Part shown: positions 1 through 28,090 of the stretch, in pieces
Numbering within the stretch: position 1 is the first letter of the stretch
Layout of the letters: each line of letters starts with the position of its first letter
Assembly (NCBI GenBank): GCA_036785705.1
Contig: JAWUZG010000332.1
Span: 3,286,001 to 3,350,000, forward strand
DNA from: Acanthornis magna
Taxonomy: Eukaryota; Chordata; Aves; Passeriformes; Acanthizidae
DNA length: 64,000 nt
Direction: 5' to 3'
The notes under the pieces: model-generated
Databases searched by the model: none
Told to the model about the DNA's origin: nothing
The model's input: the letters and a program-made list of their open reading frames with translations, nothing else
Translations under genes and position numbers: made by a program

Positions 1-3000
1 GCCCAGCCCCAGGGGTGTTTTGCTGTAGGGGAGATGGCAGAAACTTTAAATTCTGTAGGATGCCTTCAGCTGGAAAGCCAGCTCAGGGTGAGGCAGCCCC
101 GGGAGCTGAGTAACTCAAACTGGAACTTGATCTAAAGGCTGCTTGTAAATTCCTGAAGCAAAACCTGCATGTGCTTAAGGATCAAAAACTGTCTGGAGTG
201 GAAACTGCTATGGCTTTCTTCAGGTTTTGGCTAATATAGTGGTCAAGATCAGGCCTGATAATGGACCAGCAAGACTTGCTGAATCACAGGGAAAAACAGT
301 GGGCCTTGCAACTTGGGATCCAATACGTTCAGGTTTGTAGGTGATACCAAACTGTAACTGAATCCTCCATGTGTTATGAGTTCCAGTTTTATGGGAACTC
401 CAGAGTCATTTGTTCTGAGTTACAGAAACCAGCTGGTTCTCAAAATCCCTCCGCAAAAACATCTGGAAGGCAAGACCTCGCTGGGTCTGGGTCGTACTTG
501 CAATACCTCGGGAACTGCACAGGAGGCTGCAAAAGGCAGAGTAACGTCTGGGACAGGTGCTTGGCTCTGTGCAGCAGCCATGGGTGTTTGTCTCTGCGTG
601 TACCTGGGTAGATGCAGTTGAGTGCTGTTCTGCTCCTGTTCTTAAACTTGGCTCTGCAGGTGTGACAAGTGAGCAGTGGGGGTCTTAGAGCAGCTGGAAG
701 GGAATGGCAGGGCGTGTTAAAGGGCTTATCCGTGCCCTGCCAGGAAATCCAGAAGTGTGTTTGTTTCTCCTGTGGGCAGAGGGGCAGCTGGTGCCTGCAC
801 TCCAGAGGGGTCTTGTGGGGTGAAGGGGGGGAGTTGAGCTTGTTATCCAAGCTGTTCTACAAAATTTGGAGACTTTCATGCTGCAGGGGCTTGAATTGGG
901 AGTTGGTGCTATACTTTTCCAAACACAAGGAATTTACACACTGGTTTTTACATAGACCTTTTAATCTGTGATGTTTCACTCAGCGAATTTACAGAGCAGA
1001 ACCTGAAATGCCACCTTGTTACTGAGACAAGTGGTTGTTGTAAGTCATTGCTTTCTACTGAGATAATACCCAGGGCTTCAGAAAATTAAAGTATTCCTTC
1101 TCCCTGGAACTGAAGATGTAGAGAATGAAATAGTATTTTGATGAGTACCTGAATTTCACTGCTGTCTCTGTGTCTATTGGGGACTTACCTTGTGGTGTCA
1201 CTGTTCTATGCAGTTTCGTGAAGTGGTCAGTGCATTTGAACAGCAGGATGTAGGGGGAACATTGGGGCAGCTCTGGAGCTGTGTGTTCTGCTAACTGGTA
1301 GAATGTGTGCCCAAGCTCATGTTTGTCACTATTTCTCCTTTATAGCATGGAAGGTGCGTGTTGTGTGTTCATGAATATAACCCTTGGTAGGTTGTAGTCC
1401 TGCATGGAAAATATGGATTCTTACAGTTGTATCTTCCTAGTCTTGTGTATGCATCATATCGATGCATAAAATGGGATGAGAAGTGGTAAGGAATAATTTT
1501 TTTAGCTAAGCGTGTTTGGGGTTTTGAATACAATAGCATTAAATTGTCTTTTCCAGAAAATCAGAGTCCAGTACCATTTGGAAGTGGACTGTACTCTATA
1601 CACCTTTAGAAGGAGTAGATACATTGTTATTTTAAAGCTTTCATGCCAGTTCTTGGGAGTTTGTGCATGTGTAGTCTCACTTCATTCTTTGTAGCCAGGA
1701 CTAGACTGACCCTGAGGAAGGTGTGTGTAGGTGTCTGCACATTCCTGTGCTGCCCTGATGTTCAGGGTTTCTCTGGGCTTGCTGATGCTGAAGTTGCTCC
1801 AGAGGGCTTTTTGCCTTCAGAGGACACCTGGAGATGTTCCCTCCACCTTCAGGAGGGAGAATACTCTTCAGCAGGTGCTGCACACTCAGTGTCTGCTCCT
1901 GTTTGAGTCCATGCTGAACTCCAAATGGAAGAAGCCCAGCAGGAGCGCTCGGAAAGCTTTCATAGCCTGGTGTCAGGTCAAGGAGGCTTCCAGCTGGGCT
2001 CTCTAGAAGCTGCTGCGAGCAAAACCCAAACTCGTGTGTGTGTGTCAGGGCCTGTGAGCTTGCTGGGACCCTGAATCGAGAGGGGCAGATCCAGAGATTT
2101 ACCTGTTTGGTGTAAGGCAGCATTTGTGTGTTGTGGGTTTGGTTAGTGGTGGCCTCCCAGTTCCTGGGAAGTAGAAGCTGGAACTCCCAGAGATCATCTG
2201 TTCAAGAGCTTAATCACTGCCTGTAAATAACAAAAGGCCATTAAATGGCAAATTTCTTCCATTCCTGCAATCATCTTGTCTTAATCATTGTACTTAAATG
2301 TTTTGTGTGCCAAAAGCCTGTTATGGAGATTCCAGTTTGGACTGTTCAGGAGGTGAAAAGCTGAACACACAATGGACCAGGGACAGCATGGGAGTGTTTC
2401 CTGAGCACTATATTAACAGTTGTAATCCTTATCTGGTGTGTGTTCAGCTTTCTAGACTGAGTTCACAGAGAAAAATGGTAATATGTTTGGGGCCATCATG
2501 CAAAGCAGGTCAGTGACTGAGCCAGAAATAGAGCAGGTAAAGTTTGACTTTAAAGTTTTACTCTGCACTTCCCACCAAACATCCACTTCCTGAGCAAATG
2601 GCTGCTGTGAGTTACTGGTAACAGTATCTCTGAACTGTGCTGAAATTTTGCTTCAAATTGAACCTTGGTATGGTTCAGGCATACTGTGAATTACTCAGCC
2701 TGTTCAGACTCATAATAGGATTTTTTCAGAGGAAAATTTGACTGACACAGCCACTGAAAAGTGGGGGGGTTTCAATGAGGTCTGTAGGTATGGAAGGCCT
2801 TGTGTTTTATTCCATTCCACCCATGGTCACTGATGTGTATGTGTGGAGGTGGAACAGCCACAGGTTTTGGGAGCTGTGTATGCTGCAGGCAGGCTGTGGA
2901 GGTGATAAACTGGATCACTGTAGCTGGAGCAGCATGGGAACTGTTACAATAGAGGGAATAAAATAAGGCTGATACTGAGAGTTGTTGGATTGAGGCCATC

Positions 3001-3296
3001 TTATCTCTCTGTGTCCTGGGGCCGGTGGAAGATATAATACCTTGGTAATGCTTGGGACCAGTGAAGGCAGACCTGAGAACCCTTGTGACGTGAGGGTTGC
3101 TGTGACTCAAGGCTCTGGAGCCTGGACAGGTCACTGAGGCCTGTGCCAAATGTGTCTCTTGGGTTTAAGATGCAACATTACTTTCCAGAGTCCTGGCTAT
3201 TAGTTCTGTGGTGTTGCCAGAGTACCCCTAGCAGCCTTTGAGCAATGACATGGTTGTTTTTGAAATGAAATGAAACAAACTCTTCCTGTTTTTTAG
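1..3296 (+). other. UBE2D2: UBE2D2 intron 1 (3' part)
   Basis: Non-coding sequence before exon 2. No exon matching the eight N-terminal codons was found, and no CpG-rich promoter is present, so exon 1 and the promoter are upstream of the window. Short open frames show no recognisable protein. I saw no clear transposon. Confidence 0.85.
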
Positions 3297-18704
<15,408 letters not shown>

Positions 18705-18732
18705 TTAAAGAAATTATTGGATAACCTCTACA

Positions 18733-18738
18733 AATAAA
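18733..18738 (+). terminator. Possible proximal poly(A) signal of UBE2D2
   Basis: AATAAA 29 bases after the stop codon. The downstream sequence is not strongly GT-rich, so heavy use is doubtful. Confidence 0.3.
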
Positions 18739-19513
18739 GATAGGGGAACTCTGAAAGAGAAAGTCCTTTTGATTTCCATTTGACTGCTTTCTATGAGCCC
18801 ACGCCTCATCTTCCCCTGTGCACATGTTTACCTGATACAGCAGTGCTGCGTGTTGTACATACTTGGAACAACAAACTAGAAATACTGTATTTCCCCGTAC
18901 CAACATTGACTCCTAGCAGAGAAGTGTGTGTGTGAAAAGCTGGTTCTTCAGTCATAACTTTGTGAGCCTAAAAGCATTCCTTGCTGAGTTAAATTGGGAA
19001 ATCAAATGGGAATGGGGAGAGTTCTGGCAGGTTTCAGATTTTTTAGGGACAGCGTTGCTGATCCATGAAGGATTTTGAGTGGAATCCTTTTAAACTCATA
19101 ACAGTTATGAAAAGCAAGGTGAAGAACTTGAAGCTGTTTCTGTATTCATTTTATTCTGAAGGACCTACACCTTAGGTAAATGTTATGACCAATGAGAAAC
19201 TGTACCCACATCCTGTGTTTAAGGTCTAAGTTTAACCGGTCACCATTTAAATGGATTGGAGCTATTAGTGCATCAAGTGACGTTGATTTGTTTCAACTCT
19301 CTCCCTCCCTTCATACTTTTTTTGGTTTGTATGTGGTTTCTCAGTTAATACCTAGCTAATAGCTCTTATTTTTTCTTAAGTTTTTTAACTGCTTAGGTCT
19401 TTCTGGATGTAAGGGTTAAAAAAAAAAAATCCATATGACAGAAAACTTGTGTGTATTTAAAGACCCAACTGCTCCCCTGGAGCTTGTACGTTCAAGAATG
19501 AATTAATCTGTGT

Positions 19514-19519
19514 AATAAA
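19514..19519 (+). terminator. Likely poly(A) signal of UBE2D2
   Basis: AATAAA followed within about 30 bases by ATAACTTTGTGTG, a reasonable T/GT-rich downstream element. It would give a 3' UTR of about 830 bases. Confidence 0.55.
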
Positions 19520-20275
19520 CTGATTACTACAGTCATTACATATAACTTTGTGTGAATAGGCTTTTAATTTTCAGAGCAGTTTGTTACAGGCTTAAACTAA
19601 CGGTGGATTTCTCTAAAAAAACTTTTTGGGCTGAAGTTGTGAAGCAGTTTGGTTTGCATCACACAAGGCACCTGAAGAGGCAAACAGGAGCTTGAGCACT
19701 TAGATGAAATCAGGATGTGTAGTGTGCCAGGAACTTGACTGTTAAACCAAATAAGCAGTTTACTAAATGCGAATCAGAGTGACATTTTACAAAGCCTGAT
19801 GGTATTACTCCCACTTGCATGGGACCTAACACAATGCATATGTACTGTAGGTAAGTGAAACCTTATGTAACTAAAAAAAAATGGATGTAAAAGGGTAAAA
19901 AAAAAGAAAAAAACCTACCAAACACATCAGCACAAACTTTCATAAAATGTAGCTTTTACATAATTACTTTGCACTAAACATTTGCAAATGTTCATACAGT
20001 TTTAAATTGTACTTGTATGTGTCTTTTTTTTTTTTTTTTGAACAAAGTCTTCACTTGAATCTAGTGAAAAAATGTAGTTTGAAACTTTTCTTTGTATACA
20101 AGTGTATTTGCCAGCATCGTTGGTGTGACAGTAGGTGAGTCTGCAAGTTTATCTCCTCTTAGTAGAATTGTAACCCAAGCCATCGGGCAGGAGAGGCTGG
20201 AGCTGCTGGCTCTCCAGCCACAGGGTCTGTCCCAGCCATTCCCAAATGCATCTTGACACTCTTGCACAAACGAGG

Positions 20276-20281
20276 AATAAA
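20276..20281 (+). terminator. Possible distal poly(A) signal of UBE2D2
   Basis: AATAAA followed by a T/GT-rich stretch (TTTTGGTCT, then TTCCTCTTGTCTC) at about +15 to +40. It marks roughly where AT-rich gene-like sequence gives way to intergenic DNA. Confidence 0.45.
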
Positions 20282-20300
20282 TGTCCACTGCTTTTGGTCT

Positions 20301-23300
20301 AAATCTGTTCCTCTTGTCTCATCTCTCGATGTCCTGGTGTTGCAGTGCTGCAGCAGCTGTGAGCCCTCCTGCAGGGAGCTGTGTCCCCTCCAGAGGCATG
20401 AGGACCCTGCTGCTCTCCCGGCCTGGGGACAGTGTGGCTCCAGGGCGGAGCAGAGCTTCACTGGAGAAGGAAGGGAGCACGTGGCCACATGCCCTGGCTG
20501 AGGGACACTGTAAGGGTCACAGGGGAGGGGGAGACATTGGTGTGCAGGGCTGTGAACCTCGGCTCGGGTCACCTGAAACTTGTGGCACTTGTGTTATCCA
20601 CAGGGTGTTGGTGGCCGGACTGTTTGGAAAGCAGCCTGTGGCCTTGGATAACACCTGTGACATCAAAATGAGTGTAAGCTGGTGGCTGCTGGTGTGTCTG
20701 GGGTTTGTGCCAGCCTGGAGCTGTGGCCTTGCCATTCCTGACCTGTTGTGCTCCTGCTGGACTCCCCACTACACCTTGGCTGTGGTGGAGTTGCCCTCCC
20801 ATGTTTTTCCATGTGGTCACTGAGAAGTACAGGGAGGGGGTTGCACTGATTGTGAACAGTTTGGGGGGATTCTCTTCAACTGCTTTCCAATTGAGCCACC
20901 TGAGAACGATTTTTGTGGCAGATCTGGCTGCCTTTGGAAATTGGCAGTTACTGGAAGAGGTCAGAGACCGTGTGGAGGGAGCAGTGACAGCTGAGGGAAC
21001 TGAGGAGGATGGTTTCCCCTTCTGGTGGGGCAGGAGCCACAAACACGAGGTGACAGGACATTAATAAGCCGCATGTGCATTGAAACAGTCCTGAACCTGT
21101 AACAGCTTCAGTTTGGAGGATGCATTAACACATCTCATGTTGGGATGAGTCTCATTCGCAGTGAAGTGTTTAAACAGTTCAGACCTTTTTGCCGATGGCA
21201 TGACCACAGTTGTGGTGAACTAAAAGCAGGTCTGGTGTTTGAGATGGGAGGGTATACTCTGTATACCTCCTGTGGGTTGACCATTTGTTGTTGAGGGTTG
21301 TACTGTGAGCTAGATGGAGGAGCCTTTAGTATTTGAGTGAAACTCTGACCCAGCTTAGCTATTTTTGGGACTAGAAACTTGCTCTTTGAAGCTGTGCAGT
21401 GAGTGTGTTCTAATGTCAAACAGCATATGAGGCCAGGGACTCTGGTCAATGCCTTTCTAAGATCCTGAGCTTGTCATGTCATCAACCTTTTCCATCTCTG
21501 TCCAGTTTTTAACCTTGATTTAGTAATTTAAGTTGCCTGCTTCTGTTTGCATGGCTTTCTTTGTGCCGGGCCTTCTGTGGATGTGGCTTGTTCATGCAAT
21601 TCCCTTTTTCCTGTCGTGTGCTAAGTGTGTTTTATTTAAAAATAGCGCTGGGCTGCTTAGACCCCCCAGCTCTGGCAGCAAAGCTGGAACACTGTGCCTG
21701 GATACATTCCTTGTGCTCATCAGTGCCCATCCACTGCTCGGGGTGACCCAGAGGAGGAATGTGATCCATGTATTTTGGAACCTCTCCTGGCTCTGCACTG
21801 AGCAGCCACTTGTCAGTGTGCAGGAGTTGGCTTAAACGTTCCTGTGGCTCAGAGCCCAACCTCCGTGGACCTGCAGACTGGGATGGAGCTGATCCTGGGA
21901 AGTGCTGGAGACCTGATTACTGTGCTTGAAACACCTGGCTTGTCCTGTGGTAGGATATGCTGCTGCATTTCTGTCATAGCTTTTTGGCAAAGCAAGAGGG
22001 ATTTTAAAAAATATTTTTAGTTATTATCATGTTATCCCAATGTTTCTGAGTAAGCTGCATCCTGAAGTGTCCTCAGACTCTTCTGTTCAGTCTGCATCCA
22101 TCAAATGATGAAAAACCAGCAGGACTAAGTTGGGTATGATCTTGTGTCCTCAGTGGGCTCAGCAAACTATCCCCTGGGCCATGTCTCCAAAGGCCAGGTC
22201 GTTCCTGGTGTTTGGCAGCTGTGGCTGCAGACAGCACTGCCTGGCTCTGCTTTTGATGGTCTTTGTCATCTTCAGCAGCAAAACATTACTAGAGCTGTTT
22301 TTGTTCCCAGTTCTAATGTACAGGAGATGAGAATCCTGAGGGAAGGTCAATGGGAAGCTTTGCCCAGTGAAAGGTGGATTTCCTTGTTCCTGAGAAGCTC
22401 TTGCTGGGGGCAGCAAGGCAGGAGCCCCGGGCGTGTGGGAGGTGCAGAAACTGCTCACAGTAGTTAATGTGTCAGCTCGAAGAACCAAGCTAACAAACCA
22501 GCTCTGAATGCTCAGCACTCCCATTCCAGGTGGAGGAGCCCTTGACTAAGGCTCCAGGCATGCCAGCATGGCCCAGCAGAGCTCAGAAGTCACTTCCTGG
22601 GAGAATAGAAGCCTGGAGCTGTATCTGAGTGGCAGGAAGGTGTCCCCATTAAATACAGAGTCTCAGAAAAGTCTTCTCATCCCTGCGGCATCAAGGAAGC
22701 CTCCCTCCCTCTCCTACAGGTAGCTGGAATGGAGTTTCATCCCCAGTTACTGCTTCCTTCCATTCCCTGGCTCTTTGGGTAGGCTTGGAGCAAAAAGCTG
22801 GAGATCTCAGCTGTTGGGGTCTGGCAGAAGCGATTTCCTACAGGGAAATGCACAGGGCCAAGAGCATTGAGGGTGTCTGATGGAAGGTTAAAGGCAGGAT
22901 AAATCCTGCTGTGCAGCTCCTGGGTTGCATGGAGACCAACCCCTGTGTGAGTGACTGCTCGGAGGCTCTGGGAGGGATCCCTGCAGCCACTCCCTCACCT
23001 GGAAGTGTGTATGACTAGATCCACTGTCTGTACTCTTGTATTGTGTTGCAATTTGATCACCATTAAATAATTCCCTCAAACTCTCTGGCTTGATTGCTTT
23101 TTTTTTTTTTTTTTTCTTTTGCTTTACCTATGCCTTTTGCCCATTTATTTTGGCTCTTGTTGCTTCCTTTCCTCTTGTGGCTGCTCTGTCCCTTCTCCCC
23201 GAGGTCCCAGTCCAGCACTGTCCCTCTCTCAACCATCTCTGGTCACCTTCATCTTTTTTTTAAGCTTCCTTCAAAGCCTGGCTCGCTCTGACCACAGACA

Positions 23301-24482
23301 GTGCTTTGTAGGTGACCTGCAGTGGCCTTGAGGGTTATTTGTCTGTCTTCATGCAGAAATCCCTATGCTCTCTCCAAGCCCAGCACTGTTCCCTTCCTTC
23401 TTGGAAGCTGTTGCTTTATAGAAAGTTTGTTGGTGCTTTGATTTCATCATGAGCTGCTTCCAGCACCCCAGACCTTGATCCAGTGGGCTCACTTGTGTAA
23501 AGCTGGGATCAGCTCTGGAGCCAGAGCACAAGGCACGTGTGTGTCAGAGGAAGCCAGAGCTGCCTTGTCTGTTGGTTCCCACAACTCATGGCTTTCTCTT
23601 CCCTGGATTTAGCACCCACAGGTTCTATTTTTTCCATTTTGTTGTGTTTCTGCCTCTCTGTGTCCGCCCCCCTCCTTCCCTGTGTGAGAAGATTTCGTTT
23701 TTATTGTTGTCTAGTCAGGTGAAACCACTCCGGGGCAAGTGGGGGTTGGGTGTATTTACCATTCTTGTCCTTTCATGAGCAAATCTCTTTGTTGCTCAAC
23801 TCTAAACACTACTTTGCGTTGAAAGAACAAGTTCTTGGGGTATAGGTAAAACTTGGCATTTTGAATAAGCAGTGAACTGGTGTCCTGAAGCCACGAGCAC
23901 CATACCCCAAATCTCCCTTTTCCCAGTGTCTGTGGTTCCTGTGCCCAGCTGAAGCTGCGTGGCCCAGCCCTGGCCCAGCCCCAGCTGCTGGGGGTGGCTT
24001 GGGAGACACATCCTGCTCTGCTGCTGGGCTGCCCAGGCTGGGACAAAGGAACAAGCTGGCCTTGGGCCACCACAGCTGGGAACAAGTGCCAGTGGCAGTG
24101 TTCTAAAGAGGGAGGAGCATTAATTCTTTGATCTGATGCAGCAAAGGTAGACATGGAGTGACTGCTGCAGAGCTTTCTGGCTGCCTCAAGCAAAACCGGT
24201 GTTTTGTGTCTAAACCCTCTCCTTGCTCCCCGCCAAGGTGCCCGAGGCAGTTGTGCTGCTTGGGAGGTTTGAGTCCTTGCCTTGTGGCTATTCTTGAGCC
24301 AGTGTTCAGCAAGTTTCATTGAAACAACCTCCCCTGGAGCTTGGGATGGTGATTATTTTTCTGCACCCCGACCTGGAGCTCGGTGAGTTGCTGCAGTGCT
24401 GCTGTCAGGGGCTCTTTGGGAGGTCTATGCATGGCTAGTTCAATGTGGGGAGCAGGAATTCTGCAGGGTGTCAGGCAAAACC
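20301..24482. other. Intergenic sequence downstream of UBE2D2
   Basis: Moderately GC-rich DNA without a recognisable gene. A T18 run lies at 23098-23115. Open frames of 60-190 codons occur in several overlapping frames on both strands and share no known domain. I see nothing else. Confidence 0.6.
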
Positions 24483-24802
24483 CAGAATCATTTGGGTTGG
24501 AAAAACCCATAAGGAGTCCAACAGTTCCCCCACTGCTGCTAAGGCCACCACTAACCCAAGTCCCAAAGTGCCACATTCATGCATTTTTTTAACAGCTCCA
24601 GGGATGGTGACTCCACCACCCCTGGGCAGCATGTGCCAATTCCTGATCACCCTCTCAGTGAAAATTTTTTCTCTAATAGCCAGCCTCAACCTCCCCTGGC
24701 ACAACTTGAGGTTTCTCCTCTTGTTCTGTCACTTGTTACTTGGGAGAAGAGACTGACCCCCACCTGGTTCAAACCTCCTGCCAGGGAGTTAGAGAGAGCA
24801 GA
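24483..24802 (-). mobile_element. CR1 LINE fragment, - orientation
   Basis: Begins as the inverted CR1 3' end (CAGAATCATTTGGGTTGGAA), then GTGCCACATTCATGCA, CAGGGATGGTGACTCCACC and CTGACCCCCACCTGGTTC. Diverged and 5'-truncated. Confidence 0.88.
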
Positions 24803-25435
24803 AGAATAACTCAGTGTCACCAGAGCTTCCAGGAAAGGATCATTGTACTTATAACTTACCCATGGCTGTCACCTGCAGAGCTGGAGGAAGGATGTTCCAA
24901 CAATCTGAGCCCCTGATTAACCTGTGCATGGCTTCCCTGATTTATCCTCTCTTTTTTACCCCTGTTGCTTGATACCATGTGGGATGACAGCTCCAATTTT
25001 CAGGAAAACAAGCAGAATGGAGCAGCTGGTAAGGATGTGTGAGTGGGTTATGCAGGACAGTGAGGTGACAGCGGCTCCTGATGTTCTTTTGTCCAAGCAT
25101 GTGGGGACTCACCTGCAGAGATAAAAGTGTGTGTTTAGCCCAGCCATGGCACCTTGGGCCAGGTGAGCTTCAGCTGCCTGTTGATCCTGTTGAGTCAGAG
25201 ATGGGATTGACCCTGCTGGATTTATCACTTGTATGGAGCTCCATGGGAGTTTTTTTCTGTTGTCACCCTAAATACAAACATAAAACACTCAGTGTTTCAA
25301 CTTGCAATGCCTTCTTGGAAAATGCTGATGGAAAAGCTGTAAGAACTTCTCCAGATCCATGCTGGATGCCTCATGGGAGGAGGGGGTTTTGCCAAATTGG
25401 TTTTATTTGGTTTGTTGTGGGATAACGGTTCAAAT

Positions 25436-25503
25436 CAGAATCATTTAGGTTGGGAAAGACCTCAGAGATCATCGAGTCCAACTGCTGCAGCCTGAGCTGA
25501 CAT
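25436..25503 (-). mobile_element. CR1 3'-end remnant, - orientation
   Basis: AGAATCATTTAGGTTGGGAA followed by GACCTCAGAGATCATCGAGT and CCAACTGC, the inverted CR1 terminus. Only about 70 bases remain. Confidence 0.8.
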
Positions 25504-26878
25504 GAGACAGGTAAGCACAGACTCTGTATTTAAATGCTAAAATCTTCCTTCACATCAAATCCTGCCTTGGTCAAGTAACTCCACTCAAAAATGCCATGTT
25601 GGCCTCTGTAAGGCACCCACCAGGAAAGCCCAAGTCCTTGTCTAGAGGCTTTTTGGAAAGGCTTCCCCATGCCATTGTCTCCCCCCAGAAACAAGGGAGC
25701 CTTGTGTGAGTGGTGACACAGCCCCAGCCCCAGGGAGGAGCAGATGTGGCAGAACTGGGTTCACCTTTCTCCAGCTGCACCTGGAGCCCAGTGCTGAGGG
25801 AAGGTGTCCCGTGTGGGAATGACACCAGATGAGTTTTGGGAAGGTGTTGGTGAGGCCCTTTTGGTACAAAACCAAAGGGGCTCTGCAGTGTGATTGAACC
25901 TCCCCTGCTTTGAGTCCTCTCATGCATGCTGTGCTCTGTGGGGTGACCTGCATTGCCTCTCCATGAACTGAATGAAAATTCCTACTGTTCAGCCCATTCC
26001 TTCTTTTTCCTATTGTCTCTTCCCTTTTTTTTCTGGTAAAGTTGCCTCTCTGCCAGGCTGTGCCCGACCCTGCCCTTGTCTGATCTGCAGTAGCAGCATC
26101 TGAGCACTGACACCCTCTTGGCCGAGCCCTTGGCTGTACAACCACTATAAACTACTCAGTGTTTTTAGGTTTGGGTTTTTTTTCCTAGCTCTGCCTTCCA
26201 GCTTGTGCTGTTCCCTTTGGTTGCAGGGTTTTGGGGTTTTTTTTTGGGGAGATAAACTGGAGCTGCTGCTGAGACCCAGAGTCCCCAAACTTCTCAGCGT
26301 AAATAACGGATCTGCTGAATTCATGCCCCTTTCCTCCAGCCCAAGCCATGCCTGCCCCTAAAGTGAAACTGCCAGACCCAGAAACTCTTTCCAAGGAGAA
26401 TCTGTCCCTCCTTCCTGTGGCTGCCTGCCCCTTGGGACTGCTGGAAGCCACAGGACGTCTCCGGGAAGCAGCAAGAATGGACCCATGGAAAGGCCAGGGT
26501 CTGAGACAGAGCTGCTGGGGCCTTTGCTGGGAGGGCTGGGAGGGCTGGGGTTGGGATCACACCAGCTACGGTCCTGTGCTGCCCTGGAGCTCACAGCCCC
26601 CTCCAGCTCCCTCAGACCCCCACCAGGCAGGAGTGTTGCACCCTGGCTGCCCGTGGCTTTGCCCAGGAGGAGGAGGAGGGATGCTGGGGGACCTGCTGTC
26701 CTTGCAGCCTGCAGTGGGAAGGGCAGGGATGCTGCTCCAAGCAGGGATGTGGCATCCTGGGCACTGTCACACCTTCACCGAGGGCTGTGGGGAGGCTGCA
26801 AGGGACCCCTTGAGTGCTTGGGGGGTTGCAGGGCACAAGTTCCCCCTGTAGCTTTGCTGCTGGGGAAGCAAGGATGTG

Positions 26879-26926
26879 GGAATCATAGTCACAGACTGGT
26901 TTGGGGTGGAAGGGACCTTAAAAGGC
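26879..26926 (-). mobile_element. CR1 3'-end remnant, - orientation
   Basis: GAATCATAGTCACAGACTGG then TTTGGGGTGGAAGGGACCTT. Breaks off into unrelated sequence after about 48 bases. Confidence 0.7.
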
Positions 26927-27256
26927 ATGGGCTGGGATGGCCTGGGGAGGAGCAGCTGGACCTCCATGGGGAAAGAGCATTTATCACTCAGGTGTGAGTT
27001 GTCAGGGCAGCTTTGAGCTTTCCAGCTGGGAGTGGAACTGGGCACAAGGGGAATCCCAAGGCGGGAGCAGGGGGAAGCTGAGCACAAGGGAAAGGGGACT
27101 GGGGGACAGTGGGGTCCCCTCTATTGCTTCACTCGGTGTGGGTGAAAAAATACAGCTGAAAAGAGGAAATCTCCCCCAGCAGGGCCCGAAATAGGAAATA
27201 CGTGCGGCCGGGCGGGGGCAGCAGAGGCCGGGAAGCGGCGCGGCCGGGCCGGGACC

Positions 27257-27316
27257 GGGGATGGGGATGGGGATGGGGATGGGGATGCAGATTGGGATTG
27301 GGATTGGGATGGGGAT
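27257..27316 (+). repeat. GGGGAT / ATTGGG hexamer repeat, quadruplex-prone
   Basis: Five GGGGAT units (27257-27286), then a short break and three ATTGGG units plus GGGGAT. At least eight G-runs of three or four lie on the + strand with short loops, enough for a G-quadruplex. Confidence 0.85.
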
Positions 27317-27949
27317 CCCCCGTTCCCTCTCGGCCTCGGCGCTGCCAGCGGGATACGGCACGGCCAGCGCCGGCATTTAGGAACCCGCTCTCATGAGCAG
27401 CAATAAAACTAGTTGTTGTTTCTGTTTATTATTATCGTTGGAAGCCCTTGAACCCCGAGTAGAGCAGATGTGCTCCGCCATGCTCCAGCCCCCAAGTCCT
27501 CCCCAAAGCGTCTCCTGCAGACACAAAGCGCTTGTCCTGCTGCTGTGTCTGCTCAGCATCCCCTGGGAAACCCAGTGAGCGGGACAGGGCAGCCTGGGGT
27601 GCCTCCGGCGCAGGGGACCTGGACATCACCTTATTGCTGTCTCCTCTTGCGGATTCAGGACCAGGATGGGAGACGCTGGACCTGCCCACCACCCTCTGTC
27701 TGGCAGGGGCACCCCCAGCCTGGCCGCCCCGTCCCCCCAGCAGCCATCCCTGGTGCCAGCCACCAGCCTGGAGGAGGCACCTCGGGGCTGCACGGTGCCA
27801 GGCTGGAGTTCACCCCCGGGACCCTCACACCTCCACCGAGGAGCTCCGGGCACAAGGGGTGCCCGGCCCTGGCTGCCCCACAGCCGCGCTGATCTCGGGG
27901 TGCCTCCTCGGCGCCAGCTCCCCCCTCCCCGGCCTGGCTCGCTCCGTGT

Positions 27950-28090
27950 CCTGCCATCTTGCGCCTGTGAATAATTCACCGTCCCTGTCCCCGTTGTTTC
28001 CTTGCAGGTATTTATAGCCCGTGATCACGTCTCCTTGGAGGCAGCTCGCTCCGCCGCCGTGTAAATTTAGCTCCCGTCGTCTCTCACATG
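27950..28090. promoter_or_regulatory. Candidate regulatory element with TATTTATAG
   Basis: An AT-rich island in CpG-rich DNA: TGAATAATTCA, GTTGTTTCCTTG, TATTTATAG (28010-28018; fits both a TATA box and a MEF2-like site) and GTGTAAATTTAG. No clear gene follows. Called on base composition and motifs only. Confidence 0.3.

Larger units (their letters stand above)
18705..20300 (+). other. UBE2D2: UBE2D2 3' UTR (end uncertain)
   Basis: AT-rich sequence after the stop codon with no splice site or coding frame. It holds AATAAA hexamers at 18733, 19514 and 20276, so the UTR could be about 50, 830 or 1,590 bases long. The longer two agree better with mammalian UBE2D2 messages, which carry long 3' UTRs. 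Contains A-runs near 19424 and 19880-19910 and a T16 run at 20024-20039. The base character changes to GC-richer intergenic DNA after about 20,300. Confidence 0.6.
24803..27190. other. Intergenic sequence
   Basis: Apart from two short CR1 ends (25436-25503, 26879-26926), no gene is recognised. Frames at 26348-26997 on the + strand overlap in three registers, which points to GC-driven chance frames. Confidence 0.55.
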
